Part shown: positions 1-6,866 of the stretch, one piece after another | How the letters are laid out: each line of letters opens with the position of its first letter | Numbering within the stretch: position 1 is the first letter of the stretch | Source of the DNA: Oscillospiraceae bacterium | GTDB taxonomy: Bacteria; Bacillota_A; Clostridia; Oscillospirales; Acutalibacteraceae | Direction: 5' to 3' | NCBI GenBank assembly: GCA_003519645.1 | Contig: DOWI01000088.1 | Location: 3,164 to 11,022, forward strand | DNA: 7,859 nucleotides | Translations under genes and position numbers: made by a program | The notes under the pieces: generated by a model | Seen by the model: the letters and a program-made list of their open reading frames with translations, nothing else | Database searches by the model: none | What the model was told of the DNA's origin: nothing

Positions 1-2
1 AT

Positions 3-38
3 GGAGCTTTGGCGCTTGCTATAATACTCTTGGGGTGA
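3..38 (+). CDS. Possible C-terminal tail of a convergent gene (partial, very uncertain)
   Basis: From the left edge, one plus-strand frame reads GALALAIILLG and then stops at TGA (36-38). The composition is that of a membrane helix end, which would suit the last residues of a convergently transcribed membrane protein. Eleven codons cannot establish a gene: AT-rich DNA often gives such strings by chance, and another plus frame stays open to about position 82. No T-rich terminator for a plus-strand transcript is seen just after it. No function can be assigned. Confidence 0.2.
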   Translation, partial: GALALAIILLG

Positions 39-74
39 AGGCTTCGTGGGTTTGTGAGTTAACATTGATTTTCA

Positions 75-123
75 TACAGTAACAAACAACAAGGGGATGC
101 TAAGAGTAGCAGCCCCTTGTTGT
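75..123 (-). terminator. Rho-independent terminator of the Ca2+ ATPase gene
   Basis: The arms ACAACAAGGGG (86-96) and CCCCTTGTTGT (113-123) pair perfectly over 11 bases. An inner TGCT/AGCA stem (98-101 with 108-111) continues the helix after a single A-G mismatch, and the loop is six bases. On the minus strand the stem runs into a U-rich tail (UUGUUGUUUGUUAC), while on the plus strand no T tract follows. It therefore terminates minus-strand transcription, 77 bases after the ATPase stop codon. Confidence 0.85.
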
Positions 124-200
124 CGTAGGTTGGTGGTAGTGAATGTTTTTAGTGTACGCGGGAGTGAACATTATTTAGTGAAACTGGGGTAACCCTCCAC

Positions 201-2831
201 TTAATCATGGTGTTTTGCTTTACTTTTGATAAGCCCAAAAGCTTTTGTGAGCTCCAGCACAGGAACCGGGATGAATGCAAGACCCACAGCTTCCAAATAG
301 AGCATTGCGGGCAGCCTTGTAATTCCAAAAACATTTGCAACAGGATCTATAAACACAACGAGTACAATAAGCAACACCGATACCAAAGCCGCCATATTTA
401 ATTTTCCATTGGTAAATGGGCCTATTTTAAACAGCGAATGGTCGGAACGCATATTAAACGAATGAACCACCTGAGTAAGCGCTAAAATTATAAAGGCCAT
501 GGTACGACCGCTGATAATGTCTCCTGTTATTTTGTTGCCATGCCAGAAGCCAAACAGCGTGAGTGCGGCGAACATGACTCCCTGTAATATTACGCGAGTT
601 AAAAGACCATGAGCAAAAATACTTTCATCCTTTGGTTTGGGTTTTCTCTCCATAACATCCGGTTCCACTGCTTCCATGCCCAGTGATATTGCCGGAAGGC
701 TGTCGGTAACAAGATTAATCCATAATAACTGCATTGATAAAAGCGGTGACTTTTGCCACATAACCATGGCAAAAAACACAGTCAAAAGCTCACCTATATT
801 GGTTCCGAGCAGGAAAGCAACCGCTTTTTTTATATTGTCATAAATGCCGCGCCCCTCTTTCACCGCATCAACAATTGTAGCAAAGTTATCATCAGTTAAT
901 GTCATATCCGCTGCACCTTTTGCCACATCGGTGCCTGTTATCCCCATAGCGCATCCTATATCTGCAGCTTTAAGTGCGGGAGCATCATTTACTCCGTCAC
1001 CGGTCATTGAAACAATATGCCCTTTGTTTTGCCAAGCCTTAACAATCCGAATTTTATCCTCGGGAGACACACGAGCATAAACAGAAATTCCTTCAACGCG
1101 TCTATTAAGCTCTTCCTCGGGCATATCGGCAAGTTCTGCTCCTGATACGGCTTCATCTCCGTCTAAAAGTATGCCCAAATCCTTTGCAATTGCTGATGCC
1201 GTAAGCACATGGTCACCCGTTATCATAACAGGCTTAATTCCGGCTTTACGACATGTACTGACAGCCTTAAAAGCCTCTTCTCTGGGTGGGTCTATCATTC
1301 CAACCAATCCCATAAAGGCAAGCCCCGTTTCTAAATCCTCCGGTTTCGGTGTGTGTGGAACCTCGTTTATTTCCTTAAACGCAACTGCAATAACGCGAAG
1401 TGCATTACTGCCCATTTTCTCGTTCATTATTTTTGCTTCTTCCATATTCCCGGAAATACATTTTGTGGCTAAAACATCAAATGCGCCTTTTACAATAACC
1501 ACATTTTTCCCGTCTATCTTATTGACCGTTGACATTGCTTTCCTGTCTGAGTCAAATGGTATTTCAGCCAAGCGTGGGTATTTTTTATTGTATTCTTCTT
1601 TGTTTATTCCATTGCGGTGGGCTCCATAGACAATTGCAGTCTCGGTAGGATCGCCTATATGTTTAACATTATCTCCGTTAACCTCAACGATTCCGTCACT
1701 GCATAGCATTCCATACATTAAAAGCTTGCGGATATCTTCGCTGTTATTGTCGTTTATCTCCTCAGTTTCATTCTGTCCGTCAACATATGCCTCAACAAGA
1801 GTCATTCGGTTCTGTGTGAGAGTTCCTGTTTTGTCAGAGCAAATAACCGAAGCACTTCCCAGTGTCTCCACAGCGGGAAGACGGCGTATGATTGCATTTT
1901 TCTTAACCATACGCTGTACCCCTATTGACAACACTATAGTTACAATTGCAGGAAGGCCCTCGGGAATCGCCGATACGGCAAGTGAAACAGCTATCATGAA
2001 TATTTCCATAATTCCCGTTCCGGTCAATAGTCCAATTACAAATATAACTGCACACGCAAGCAATGCAATAATACCAAGATATTTTCCAAGCTGGGAAAGC
2101 TTATCCTGGAGAGGTGTTTTGGTATCCTCGGCACTTTCAAGAAGATCCGCAATTTTACCCATTTCGGTTTTCATCCCTGTAGCGGTAACCACGGCCCTGC
2201 CTCTTCCATAGGTGATACTGCAGCCGGAATAAACCATGTTATGGCGATCGCCAAGCGTAGCATCTTCCTTGACATTTTCCTCTGCATCCTTTTCAGATGG
2301 TACAGATTCACCCGTTAATGCCGATTCTTCTGATTTCAAGCTGGCGGATAATATAAGCCTTGCGTCCGCAGGAATAAAATCACCGGCTTCCAGCAATATT
2401 ATGTCTCCCGGGACAAGCTTTGCGGCATCAATTATTTCTTCTCTGCTATTTCTTAATACTCTTGCATGGGGCACAGACATACTTTTTAAAGCGTCCAAAG
2501 CCTTTTCAGCCTTGCTCTCCTGAAGCACTCCCAAAGCAGCGTTTAGAATTACAATTAAAAGAATAAGAAGTGGTTCAAAGAGCTCTGATGGTTCTTTCTC
2601 AATAAAAGCAATTACAAAAGAAATTACCGCCGCTGCTAAAAGGATAAGGATCATAGCATCCTTAAACTGATCTATAAACCTTTGCAGGTTTGTTTTTTTC
2701 TTACCTTCCTTAAGGCGATTCTCTCCATACTCTATAGTACGGGTCTCAACCTGTTCGGAGTTTAAACCTCTTTCGGGATCACTCTTTAGCTCATCAAGTA
2801 AATCCTCTAAATTTGAACTATGTGGTATCAA
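201..2831 (-). CDS. Calcium-transporting P-type ATPase (P2A, SERCA-like)
   Basis: Integral membrane pump expected to export Ca2+ using ATP. Numbering is from the TTG at 2831 (876 aa, a normal length for bacterial members). An N-terminal cation-ATPase domain precedes M1-M2 (about 60-77, 86-103). The actuator loop has TGES (173-176). M3-M4 (about 249-301) contain IPEGLPA with E291, matching SERCA E309. The phosphorylation site is DKTGTLT with D333; the nucleotide domain has KGA (448-450), and DPPR, TGD and TGDGVNDAP follow (514-618). M5-M10 lie at about 668-863. M5 has N678 and E681, and M6 has NLVTD with N706, T709 and D710, as in Ca2+ pumps. The M8 position of SERCA E908 appears to be Q787. 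An upstream in-frame TTG at 2846 would add five residues, but GGAGG lies 8 bases before the 2831 start. The gene has its own terminator and seems functionally separate from the glucan genes. Mn2+ transport is a less likely alternative. Confidence 0.93.
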   Translation of the reverse strand: MIPHSSNLEDLLDELKSDPERGLNSEQVETRTIEYGENRLKEGKKKTNLQRFIDQFKDAMILILLAAAVISFVIAFIEKEPSELFEPLLILLIVILNAALGVLQESKAEKALDALKSMSVPHARVLRNSREEIIDAAKLVPGDIILLEAGDFIPADARLILSASLKSEESALTGESVPSEKDAEENVKEDATLGDRHNMVYSGCSITYGRGRAVVTATGMKTEMGKIADLLESAEDTKTPLQDKLSQLGKYLGIIALLACAVIFVIGLLTGTGIMEIFMIAVSLAVSAIPEGLPAIVTIVLSIGVQRMVKKNAIIRRLPAVETLGSASVICSDKTGTLTQNRMTLVEAYVDGQNETEEINDNNSEDIRKLLMYGMLCSDGIVEVNGDNVKHIGDPTETAIVYGAHRNGINKEEYNKKYPRLAEIPFDSDRKAMSTVNKIDGKNVVIVKGAFDVLATKCISGNMEEAKIMNEKMGSNALRVIAVAFKEINEVPHTPKPEDLETGLAFMGLVGMIDPPREEAFKAVSTCRKAGIKPVMITGDHVLTASAIAKDLGILLDGDEAVSGAELADMPEEELNRRVEGISVYARVSPEDKIRIVKAWQNKGHIVSMTGDGVNDAPALKAADIGCAMGITGTDVAKGAADMTLTDDNFATIVDAVKEGRGIYDNIKKAVAFLLGTNIGELLTVFFAMVMWQKSPLLSMQLLWINLVTDSLPAISLGMEAVEPDVMERKPKPKDESIFAHGLLTRVILQGVMFAALTLFGFWHGNKITGDIISGRTMAFIILALTQVVHSFNMRSDHSLFKIGPFTNGKLNMAALVSVLLIVLVVFIDPVANVFGITRLPAMLYLEAVGLAFIPVPVLELTKAFGLIKSKAKHHD

Positions 2832-2902
2832 AACCCATGCCTCCAATCTTTCTGGGACAAAAATGCTTTACTACATATTGGGCAAAGATGCTTTTCTTGC
2901 AT
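2828..2902 (-). CDS. Candidate 24-residue CxxC small protein or leader peptide
   Basis: An ATG at 2902 opens a 24-codon frame ending in TGA at 2828-2830. The peptide has a CPIC pair (C7, C10), then SKAF, a tryptophan (W20) and a histidine (H22). The spacing resembles the first part of a C2H2 zinc finger, but the second histidine is missing. Its stop overlaps the ATPase TTG start as TTGA, the geometry of translational coupling, and the ATPase Shine-Dalgarno lies inside it. A TAA stop two codons before the ATG shows it is not simply the end of a longer frame. No good ribosome binding site precedes the ATG, so a chance frame remains quite possible. I do not recognise the peptide. Confidence 0.25.
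   Translation of the reverse strand: MQEKHLCPICSKAFLSQKDWRHGF
2840..2844 (-). promoter_or_regulatory. Ribosome binding site that fixes the Ca2+ ATPase start
   Basis: GGAGG on the minus strand lies 8 bases before the TTG at 2829-2831. The alternative TTG at 2846 overlaps this site and so cannot use it. No in-frame ATG is available near the beginning of the domain, so a TTG start is favoured. Confidence 0.75.
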
Positions 2903-2971
2903 AATTTATCAAATGCCTAAATGATCTTTTTTTGGCATATAGACGTAATTTGTAAAACGTATATCGGTATT

Positions 2972-2977
2972 ATTATA
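2972..2977 (-). promoter_or_regulatory. Possible -10 box of the Ca2+ ATPase promoter
   Basis: A perfect TATAAT occurs on the minus strand about 140 bases before the TTG start, in the AT-rich gap. At 17-base spacing the -35 position reads TGTAAA, which matches TTGACA poorly (3 of 6). In DNA this AT-rich a TATAAT can arise by chance, so the assignment is tentative. If it is right, the 5' leader is about 130 bases and includes the small CxxC frame. Confidence 0.35.
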
Positions 2978-3123
2978 TACCCGTTTATCGTTTTTTTACA
3001 CTATTGCTATCACCTATATTCTATGTATTACGAGCTATTTAATATGAGTTTTACTATTATAGGATATATTTTCTATACGCATTTTTTACTAATTTGTCTG
3101 TGGAGTCATTATTTTGCGCAGAC

Positions 3124-3145
3124 TGCTGTTTTATCTCAAACAGCA
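3124..3145. repeat. Second inverted repeat adjoining the phosphorylase terminator
   Basis: TGCTGTTT (3124-3131) and AAACAGCA (3138-3145) form a perfect 8-base stem with a 6-base loop. Its right arm shares bases 3140-3145 with the extended left arm of the neighbouring stem-loop, so the full forms of the two helices exclude each other. Confidence 0.5.
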
Positions 3146-3177
3146 AAAGCAACTACCGAAGCAGTTGCTTTTACTGT
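3140..3177 (-). terminator. Probable terminator of the glucan operon (stem-loop, possibly bidirectional)
   Basis: AAAAGCAACT (3145-3154) and AGTTGCTTTT (3163-3172) form a perfect 10-base stem around an 8-base loop. The helix continues past one C-A mismatch with ACAG/CTGT, giving 14 of 15 pairs. On the minus strand the arm ends in UUUUGCUGUUU, a moderate U tract. The stem lies about 140 bases after the phosphorylase stop. The A-rich/T-rich flanks could also support weak termination on the plus strand. Confidence 0.55.
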
Positions 3178-3203
3178 ACTATCTTGTTTACGTAGTGAGT
3201 AGT

Positions 3204-3289
3204 TTTTTAAGTGGGGAAGCTATAGTTTTATGTCGTCACACAAGTCGATATCTAAACCAACCTTAATGATGTTTTTAAATAGGGAAGCT
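3204..3289. repeat. Pair of 18-base imperfect direct repeats
   Basis: TTTTTAAGTGGGGAAGCT (3204-3221) and TTTTTAAATAGGGAAGCT (3272-3289) match at 16 of 18 positions and start 68 bases apart. They lie just after the phosphorylase stop codon. They could be protein-binding sites or remains of a local duplication; the sequence does not decide between these. Confidence 0.4.
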
Positions 3290-3315
3290 GGATATTTAAT
3301 ATTGCTTTCGAAAGT

Positions 3316-4950
3316 TTAATACAACCTTTCATAATACTCGTCAAGCATTCTTTTCATGCCAAATGGTTTTTTTATGGTGTTAATTGATTGTGCCATCATA
3401 CCAATCCATTTTTCTCTGTTTTTATAATAAGTCGGTATAACTTCATTTGTTAAACATGCCTTAAGCGCTTTAAAATCATGTTCATCGCATATTTCTATGT
3501 TCTCATTTTCATAACCATCGCCAAATTGCCAGCCGTTAATGCCATGTTGACAGCCTTCAGGCCACCAGCCATCAAGTATAGACACATTTAGCACACCATT
3601 CATAGCAGCTTTCATGCCAGAAGTCCCCGATGCTTCCTTAGGTCGCCTCGGGTTATTTAACCAGATATCGGAGCCACAGGTTAATGCACGGCCAATATCC
3701 ATATCATAGTTCTCTAAAAATACCACACTTTCAGGATATAGCTCAGTCATTTCTATAATATCTGATATTATTTCTTTACCTCCGTCGTCCAAAGGATGAG
3801 ATTTCCCGGAAAATACAATCTGCAATATCCCCTTCTTCAGAAGTGGCTCAATAAATTTTCTATCGGTGAATATTAAATTTGAGCGTTTATAGGGTGCTGC
3901 ACGTCTGGAAAACCCAATTAATAAGACATCCTGCTTAAGCTTTATTCCTGTTCTTTCTTTAACAAAAGCAATTAAATCCTTTTTATTTTCCATATGTCGA
4001 TTCCAGAGCTCATCCTGAGCTGATTTGCTGTTATCATAATTTTCAGCAAGATCAAGCATTTTTTTGTCCACCCATGTTGGTATATGTATGGCATTGGTGA
4101 TCCCGATTATTTTGCTTCTGTTTTTGATTTTTTTCCACATTTTATTTGCAGTATCCATGTGGAGCTGCGCTACCGCATTAGATTTCCTTGAAAGCCTTAG
4201 CGCACCTACTGTCATGTTAAAAGGCGAGCCACCAATTTCTTTCATCTGTCGTTTGTTTAAATTTTGATTTGCTCCCATGTAGAACAAACGCTCAATGGGA
4301 TGGTATTCATTGCCCTGTAATATAGGCGTATGGGTTGTAAACACAACCTCCTCACGGGTTTTTTTCCATGCGGTATGAAAGCTTATCCCTTCATCCATCT
4401 TTTCCTTGATAAGCTCAAGCCCAGCAAATAACGCATGTCCTTCATTGAAGTGAAAAACCTGAGGTTTAAGCCCAAGAGCTCTAATTGCCTTGACTCCTCC
4501 AATGCCTAGGATCATTTCCTGGGCAACCCTTTCTTCCCCAAACCAACCATACAATTGTCCTGTTATCCACCTGCCATCACCGTCATTTCCGTCAACATCA
4601 GTGTCCAGAAGATAAAGATTGTCAACACCATGGGCATCATATTTCCACACCTTAACCAAAACATCCCTTTTGCAAATTTTTACTTTGACTGTTATGCCCG
4701 CGTCCTTTAAGAAATCATATGATCTGTTAAAATAGGCTTCATGTGGCTGACCGGTCTTTCTGCTTATATATTGCTCTCCATAGCCCTGTTTCCATTTGAT
4801 CCCTATTCCAATCATCGGATACCTGTTATCACAGGCTTCTTTCATATAATCACCGGCAAGAATTCCTAACCCTCCGGCATATAACCTTACATTGTTTTGG
4901 ATTGCATATTCCATGCAAAAATACGCTACGTTTGGAAATTTTTTATTCAT
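3316..4950 (-). CDS. glgP: Short-form alpha-glucan (glycogen/maltodextrin) phosphorylase, GT35
   Basis: Cytoplasmic PLP-dependent enzyme that splits alpha-1,4-glucans with phosphate to give glucose-1-phosphate. The 544 residues keep the GT35 signatures: YAGGLGILAGD (24-34), FNEGHA (168-173), THTP (206-209), GFSRRAAPYKR (346-356) and EASGTSGMKAAMNG (439-452). By alignment with animal phosphorylase, K447 is the PLP-binding lysine, and R350 and K355 match the phosphate-contacting arginine and lysine. The protein starts directly at the catalytic core. It lacks the N-terminal DUF3417-type domain of the longer Thermus-like relatives, and it is much shorter than the roughly 800-residue E. coli/animal type. 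The start is secure: AAAAGGAG (4958-4965) lies 7 bases before the ATG. No signal peptide is seen. Its place after the amylase and MalFG genes points to use of imported maltodextrins; glycogen turnover is an alternative. Confidence 0.92.
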   Translation of the reverse strand: MNKKFPNVAYFCMEYAIQNNVRLYAGGLGILAGDYMKEACDNRYPMIGIGIKWKQGYGEQYISRKTGQPHEAYFNRSYDFLKDAGITVKVKICKRDVLVKVWKYDAHGVDNLYLLDTDVDGNDGDGRWITGQLYGWFGEERVAQEMILGIGGVKAIRALGLKPQVFHFNEGHALFAGLELIKEKMDEGISFHTAWKKTREEVVFTTHTPILQGNEYHPIERLFYMGANQNLNKRQMKEIGGSPFNMTVGALRLSRKSNAVAQLHMDTANKMWKKIKNRSKIIGITNAIHIPTWVDKKMLDLAENYDNSKSAQDELWNRHMENKKDLIAFVKERTGIKLKQDVLLIGFSRRAAPYKRSNLIFTDRKFIEPLLKKGILQIVFSGKSHPLDDGGKEIISDIIEMTELYPESVVFLENYDMDIGRALTCGSDIWLNNPRRPKEASGTSGMKAAMNGVLNVSILDGWWPEGCQHGINGWQFGDGYENENIEICDEHDFKALKACLTNEVIPTYYKNREKWIGMMAQSINTIKKPFGMKRMLDEYYERLY

Positions 4951-4957
4951 TTATAAT

Positions 4958-4965
4958 CTCCTTTT
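4958..4965 (-). promoter_or_regulatory. Ribosome binding site of the phosphorylase gene
   Basis: AAAAGGAG on the minus strand, 7 bases before the ATG at 4950. This near-ideal site supports the chosen start and shows that the missing N-terminal domain is not caused by a misplaced start. Confidence 0.85.
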
Positions 4966-4970
4966 CTAAC

Positions 4971-5010
4971 AACTTAACTTTTCATTTATTAACTCGACTT
5001 TTCATTATGA
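4971..5010. repeat. Two tandem 20-base imperfect direct repeats before the phosphorylase gene
   Basis: AACTTAACTTTTCATTTATT (4971-4990) is followed at once by AACTCGACTTTTCATTATGA (4991-5010). They match at 14 of 20 positions, with an identical core ACTTTTCATT; a third partial start (AACTCACC) follows from 5010. They lie 21-60 bases before the phosphorylase ATG, where an operator or leader element could act. Confidence 0.45.
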
Positions 5011-5024
5011 ACTCACCGTTCCCA

Positions 5025-5048
5025 CCAAAACTGCATATAGAGTTTTGG
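5025..5048. repeat. Perfect 8-base inverted repeat in the amylase-phosphorylase gap
   Basis: CCAAAACT (5025-5032) and AGTTTTGG (5041-5048) pair perfectly around an 8-base spacer (GCATATAG). No T tract follows on the minus strand, so this is not a standard terminator of the amylase gene. It could be an operator or an RNA processing hairpin that separates amylase from phosphorylase expression. Confidence 0.5.
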
Positions 5049-5207
5049 GATGCTGATACGCATACTTGTCCGCCTGTTTAAGTATTTTTTTGCTTATTTG
5101 CTATAGAATTTTGAGACGGATATCAACCAGCTACGTTGTGAGATCACGCCACTGTCACCACATTGCTGTGCAAGTAAGCTTACAAAACACTGTGGAAAGC
5201 TTCGCTA

Positions 5208-6848
5208 TTAAAAGTCTTTTACATATATAACTGTGCTTAAAGGCGGAATGCTTATGCTTTCACCCTTTACCGCAAAACCTTCCTTTGTCTGGCAGAACTT
5301 TAGTGTGTATCCATTAACATCTATCTCAATGTCCTGCAGTTCCTGAGAAAGGTTGTGGAAGACTAATGCAGACTGATTCTCAGATTCCATTTTATAAGCC
5401 AGGATAGAGTCATTATCCAGGCTAACTCCACTGAATTTACCTGCATACAGCGCTTCATTTTCATTTCTTACTCGTATTATTCTTTTATAGTGGGTTAGAA
5501 GCGAACTATTATCCTTTTCTTGCTCTAAAACAGGAGTTACTGCCTCTTTGTATTTTGATTGTCTCCAACTTGTCTGTGCCGGTTCATCCTCTCCCCATAC
5601 ATATGGTAGCCGGATGTCTTCATCAGGTTTACCACCAAACATACCAATTTCTTCACCATAGTATATAAATGGTATCCCTTCTAAAGTCAGATAAATACTT
5701 GCAGCCACTTTCATGAGCTCATGCTTACCGGTTACCGAACCTATTATCCTGTTCTGGTCGTGGTTTGACAGCATTGGGGCATCAACATAATCCGGATTTG
5801 CCTCGCTATACTTTTTATAATTGTTTGTTATGAAATTATTAAGGAAATTGTTTTTGCTTACACCTGCTTTTATTGCTGTTGTTATTTGGTTCCCCAGCCC
5901 AATATGAAAAGTTGAATCAAGGGCAGGTAGATAGGATGCGCGTGTCCCAGAATTATCATTTAAAACCTCTCCAACAATAATACATCCCGGTTTTTTATTA
6001 TGGCAGTATTCCTTAAACTCACTCCACCAAGCTACGGTTTTTTTGAACCCGCTTTCACCAAAGGGAACCTCGGTTGTATCAAAAAGATGAGGAACTGCAT
6101 CAAGCCTAAAGCCGTCCACTCCCTTATCCAACCAAAAACCAGCTATGTTTTTGGCTTCCTGGCGTACCTTTTCATTATTAAAATTCAAATCCGGCATCCC
6201 GCTCCAGAAAAGCCCAAAGTAATATGAATCATTGATCTTGTTCCAAACCGGGTGCCCCCAGACATTTGCTTTAAGGTTATAGTTCTTTGTCCCTTCATCT
6301 GCCCAAAGGTACCAGTCCCTATAAGGGCTTTGGGGATCGGTGGAACTTATAAACCATTCGTGCTTGTCGCTGGTGTGGTTTAAAACAAGATCCATAATAA
6401 CCGATATACCCCTTTTATGAGCCTCCTCCAAAAATCGCTCAAAATCGTCCATGGTGCCATACTCAGGGTTTATATCATAGTAATTTGTAATATCATAGCC
6501 GTGATATGAAACAGTTTCATTTATTGGCATAAGCCATATACCTGTAATCCCTAAATCGCTTGTTGTTTTTGGATTACGATCGTTTAGATAATCAAGCTTT
6601 GAAGTAAGGCCTTTTATGTCTCCAATCCCGTCTCCATCTGAATCAGCAAATGCCCTTACAAAAATTTCATAATACACGCCCTGCCTATTACCGGATGCCT
6701 TCTGCTCGGCACGACCCAGCTCATAAATGGAGCTTGTATTCTTTATTCTATATAGACCATAAGAGACGAGGACCATACATATTATAACTGTTAATATTAG
6801 CAGCAATTTAACCCTAAATTTTTTGGGCACTTTTTGCATTTTAAGCAC
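5208..6848 (-). CDS. Membrane-anchored GH13 alpha-amylase-family glycosidase
   Basis: Glycoside hydrolase acting on alpha-glucosidic bonds of starch-type substrates, probably outside the membrane. A basic start (KVPKKFRVK) is followed by a hydrophobic segment (about 14-33), read as a signal anchor; no good lipobox is seen. The TIM barrel begins near 57. DSDGDGIGD (69-77) is a Ca2+-binding-type loop, and SYHGYD lies at 114-119. The conserved regions are DLVLNH (153-158), MPDLN (218-222), GFRLDAVPH (246-254, nucleophile D250), GEV (acid/base E294) and SNHD (361-364, D364), so the catalytic triad is intact. A beta-sandwich domain C occupies about 465-546. MPDLN with this overall layout fits the intermediate group between oligo-1,6-glucosidases and neopullulanases (GH13_36-like), so alpha-amylase or a broader maltodextrin hydrolase are both possible. 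The GTG start at 6848 follows AAAGGAGG by 10 bases; an internal ATG at codon 4 is less well placed. Confidence 0.92.
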   Translation of the reverse strand: MLKMQKVPKKFRVKLLLILTVIICMVLVSYGLYRIKNTSSIYELGRAEQKASGNRQGVYYEIFVRAFADSDGDGIGDIKGLTSKLDYLNDRNPKTTSDLGITGIWLMPINETVSYHGYDITNYYDINPEYGTMDDFERFLEEAHKRGISVIMDLVLNHTSDKHEWFISSTDPQSPYRDWYLWADEGTKNYNLKANVWGHPVWNKINDSYYFGLFWSGMPDLNFNNEKVRQEAKNIAGFWLDKGVDGFRLDAVPHLFDTTEVPFGESGFKKTVAWWSEFKEYCHNKKPGCIIVGEVLNDNSGTRASYLPALDSTFHIGLGNQITTAIKAGVSKNNFLNNFITNNYKKYSEANPDYVDAPMLSNHDQNRIIGSVTGKHELMKVAASIYLTLEGIPFIYYGEEIGMFGGKPDEDIRLPYVWGEDEPAQTSWRQSKYKEAVTPVLEQEKDNSSLLTHYKRIIRVRNENEALYAGKFSGVSLDNDSILAYKMESENQSALVFHNLSQELQDIEIDVNGYTLKFCQTKEGFAVKGESISIPPLSTVIYVKDF

Positions 6849-6858
6849 TTTTAATTAT

Positions 6859-6866
6859 CCTCCTTT
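6859..6866 (-). promoter_or_regulatory. Ribosome binding site of the amylase gene
   Basis: A perfect AAAGGAGG lies 10 bases before the GTG start at 6848 and decides for GTG over the ATG nine bases further in. Its first two bases are the end of the 16-base palindrome at 6865-6880. Confidence 0.85.

Larger units (their letters stand above)
2832..3315. other. 484-base intergenic region between phosphorylase and Ca2+ ATPase genes
   Basis: No convincing full-length gene lies here. In transcription order it contains two 18-base near-identical direct repeats (3272-3289 and 3204-3221), a pair of overlapping stem-loops (3124-3177), a very AT-rich stretch with a TATAAT box (2972-2977), and the small CxxC frame (2828-2902) reaching into the ATPase start. 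A 93-codon plus-strand frame (2921-3202) is hydrophobic only because of the AT-rich composition and has no ribosome binding site. I saw none of the conserved GGGGAGUA-type sequence of a yybP-ykoY manganese riboswitch. Confidence 0.7.

Noticed and set aside
1171..2211. Long plus-strand frames (152 and 161 codons) opposite the Ca2+ ATPase gene
   Set aside because: They are antisense shadows of a well-supported gene and have no recognisable domains or ribosome sites.
2832..2980. Possible Mn2+ (yybP-ykoY) riboswitch before the P-type ATPase
   Set aside because: Some related ATPase genes carry one, but the conserved purine-rich GGGGAGUA-type segment and paired loops are not seen; only weak AT-rich hairpins (such as 2937-2964) are present.
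2921..3202. 93-codon plus-strand frame with a hydrophobic product
   Set aside because: It has no ribosome binding site, the composition follows from AT-rich DNA, and it contains the stem-loops after the phosphorylase gene. It resembles no family I know.
5054..5090. ATACTT/AAGTAT stem followed by a T run on the plus strand
   Set aside because: The stem has only 6 AT-rich pairs and a 12-base loop, and there is no plus-strand gene for it to terminate.
5174..5183. 10-base palindrome GTAAGCTTAC after the amylase stop
   Set aside because: It is short, lacks a loop or U tract, and is within what chance would give in a 257-base gap.
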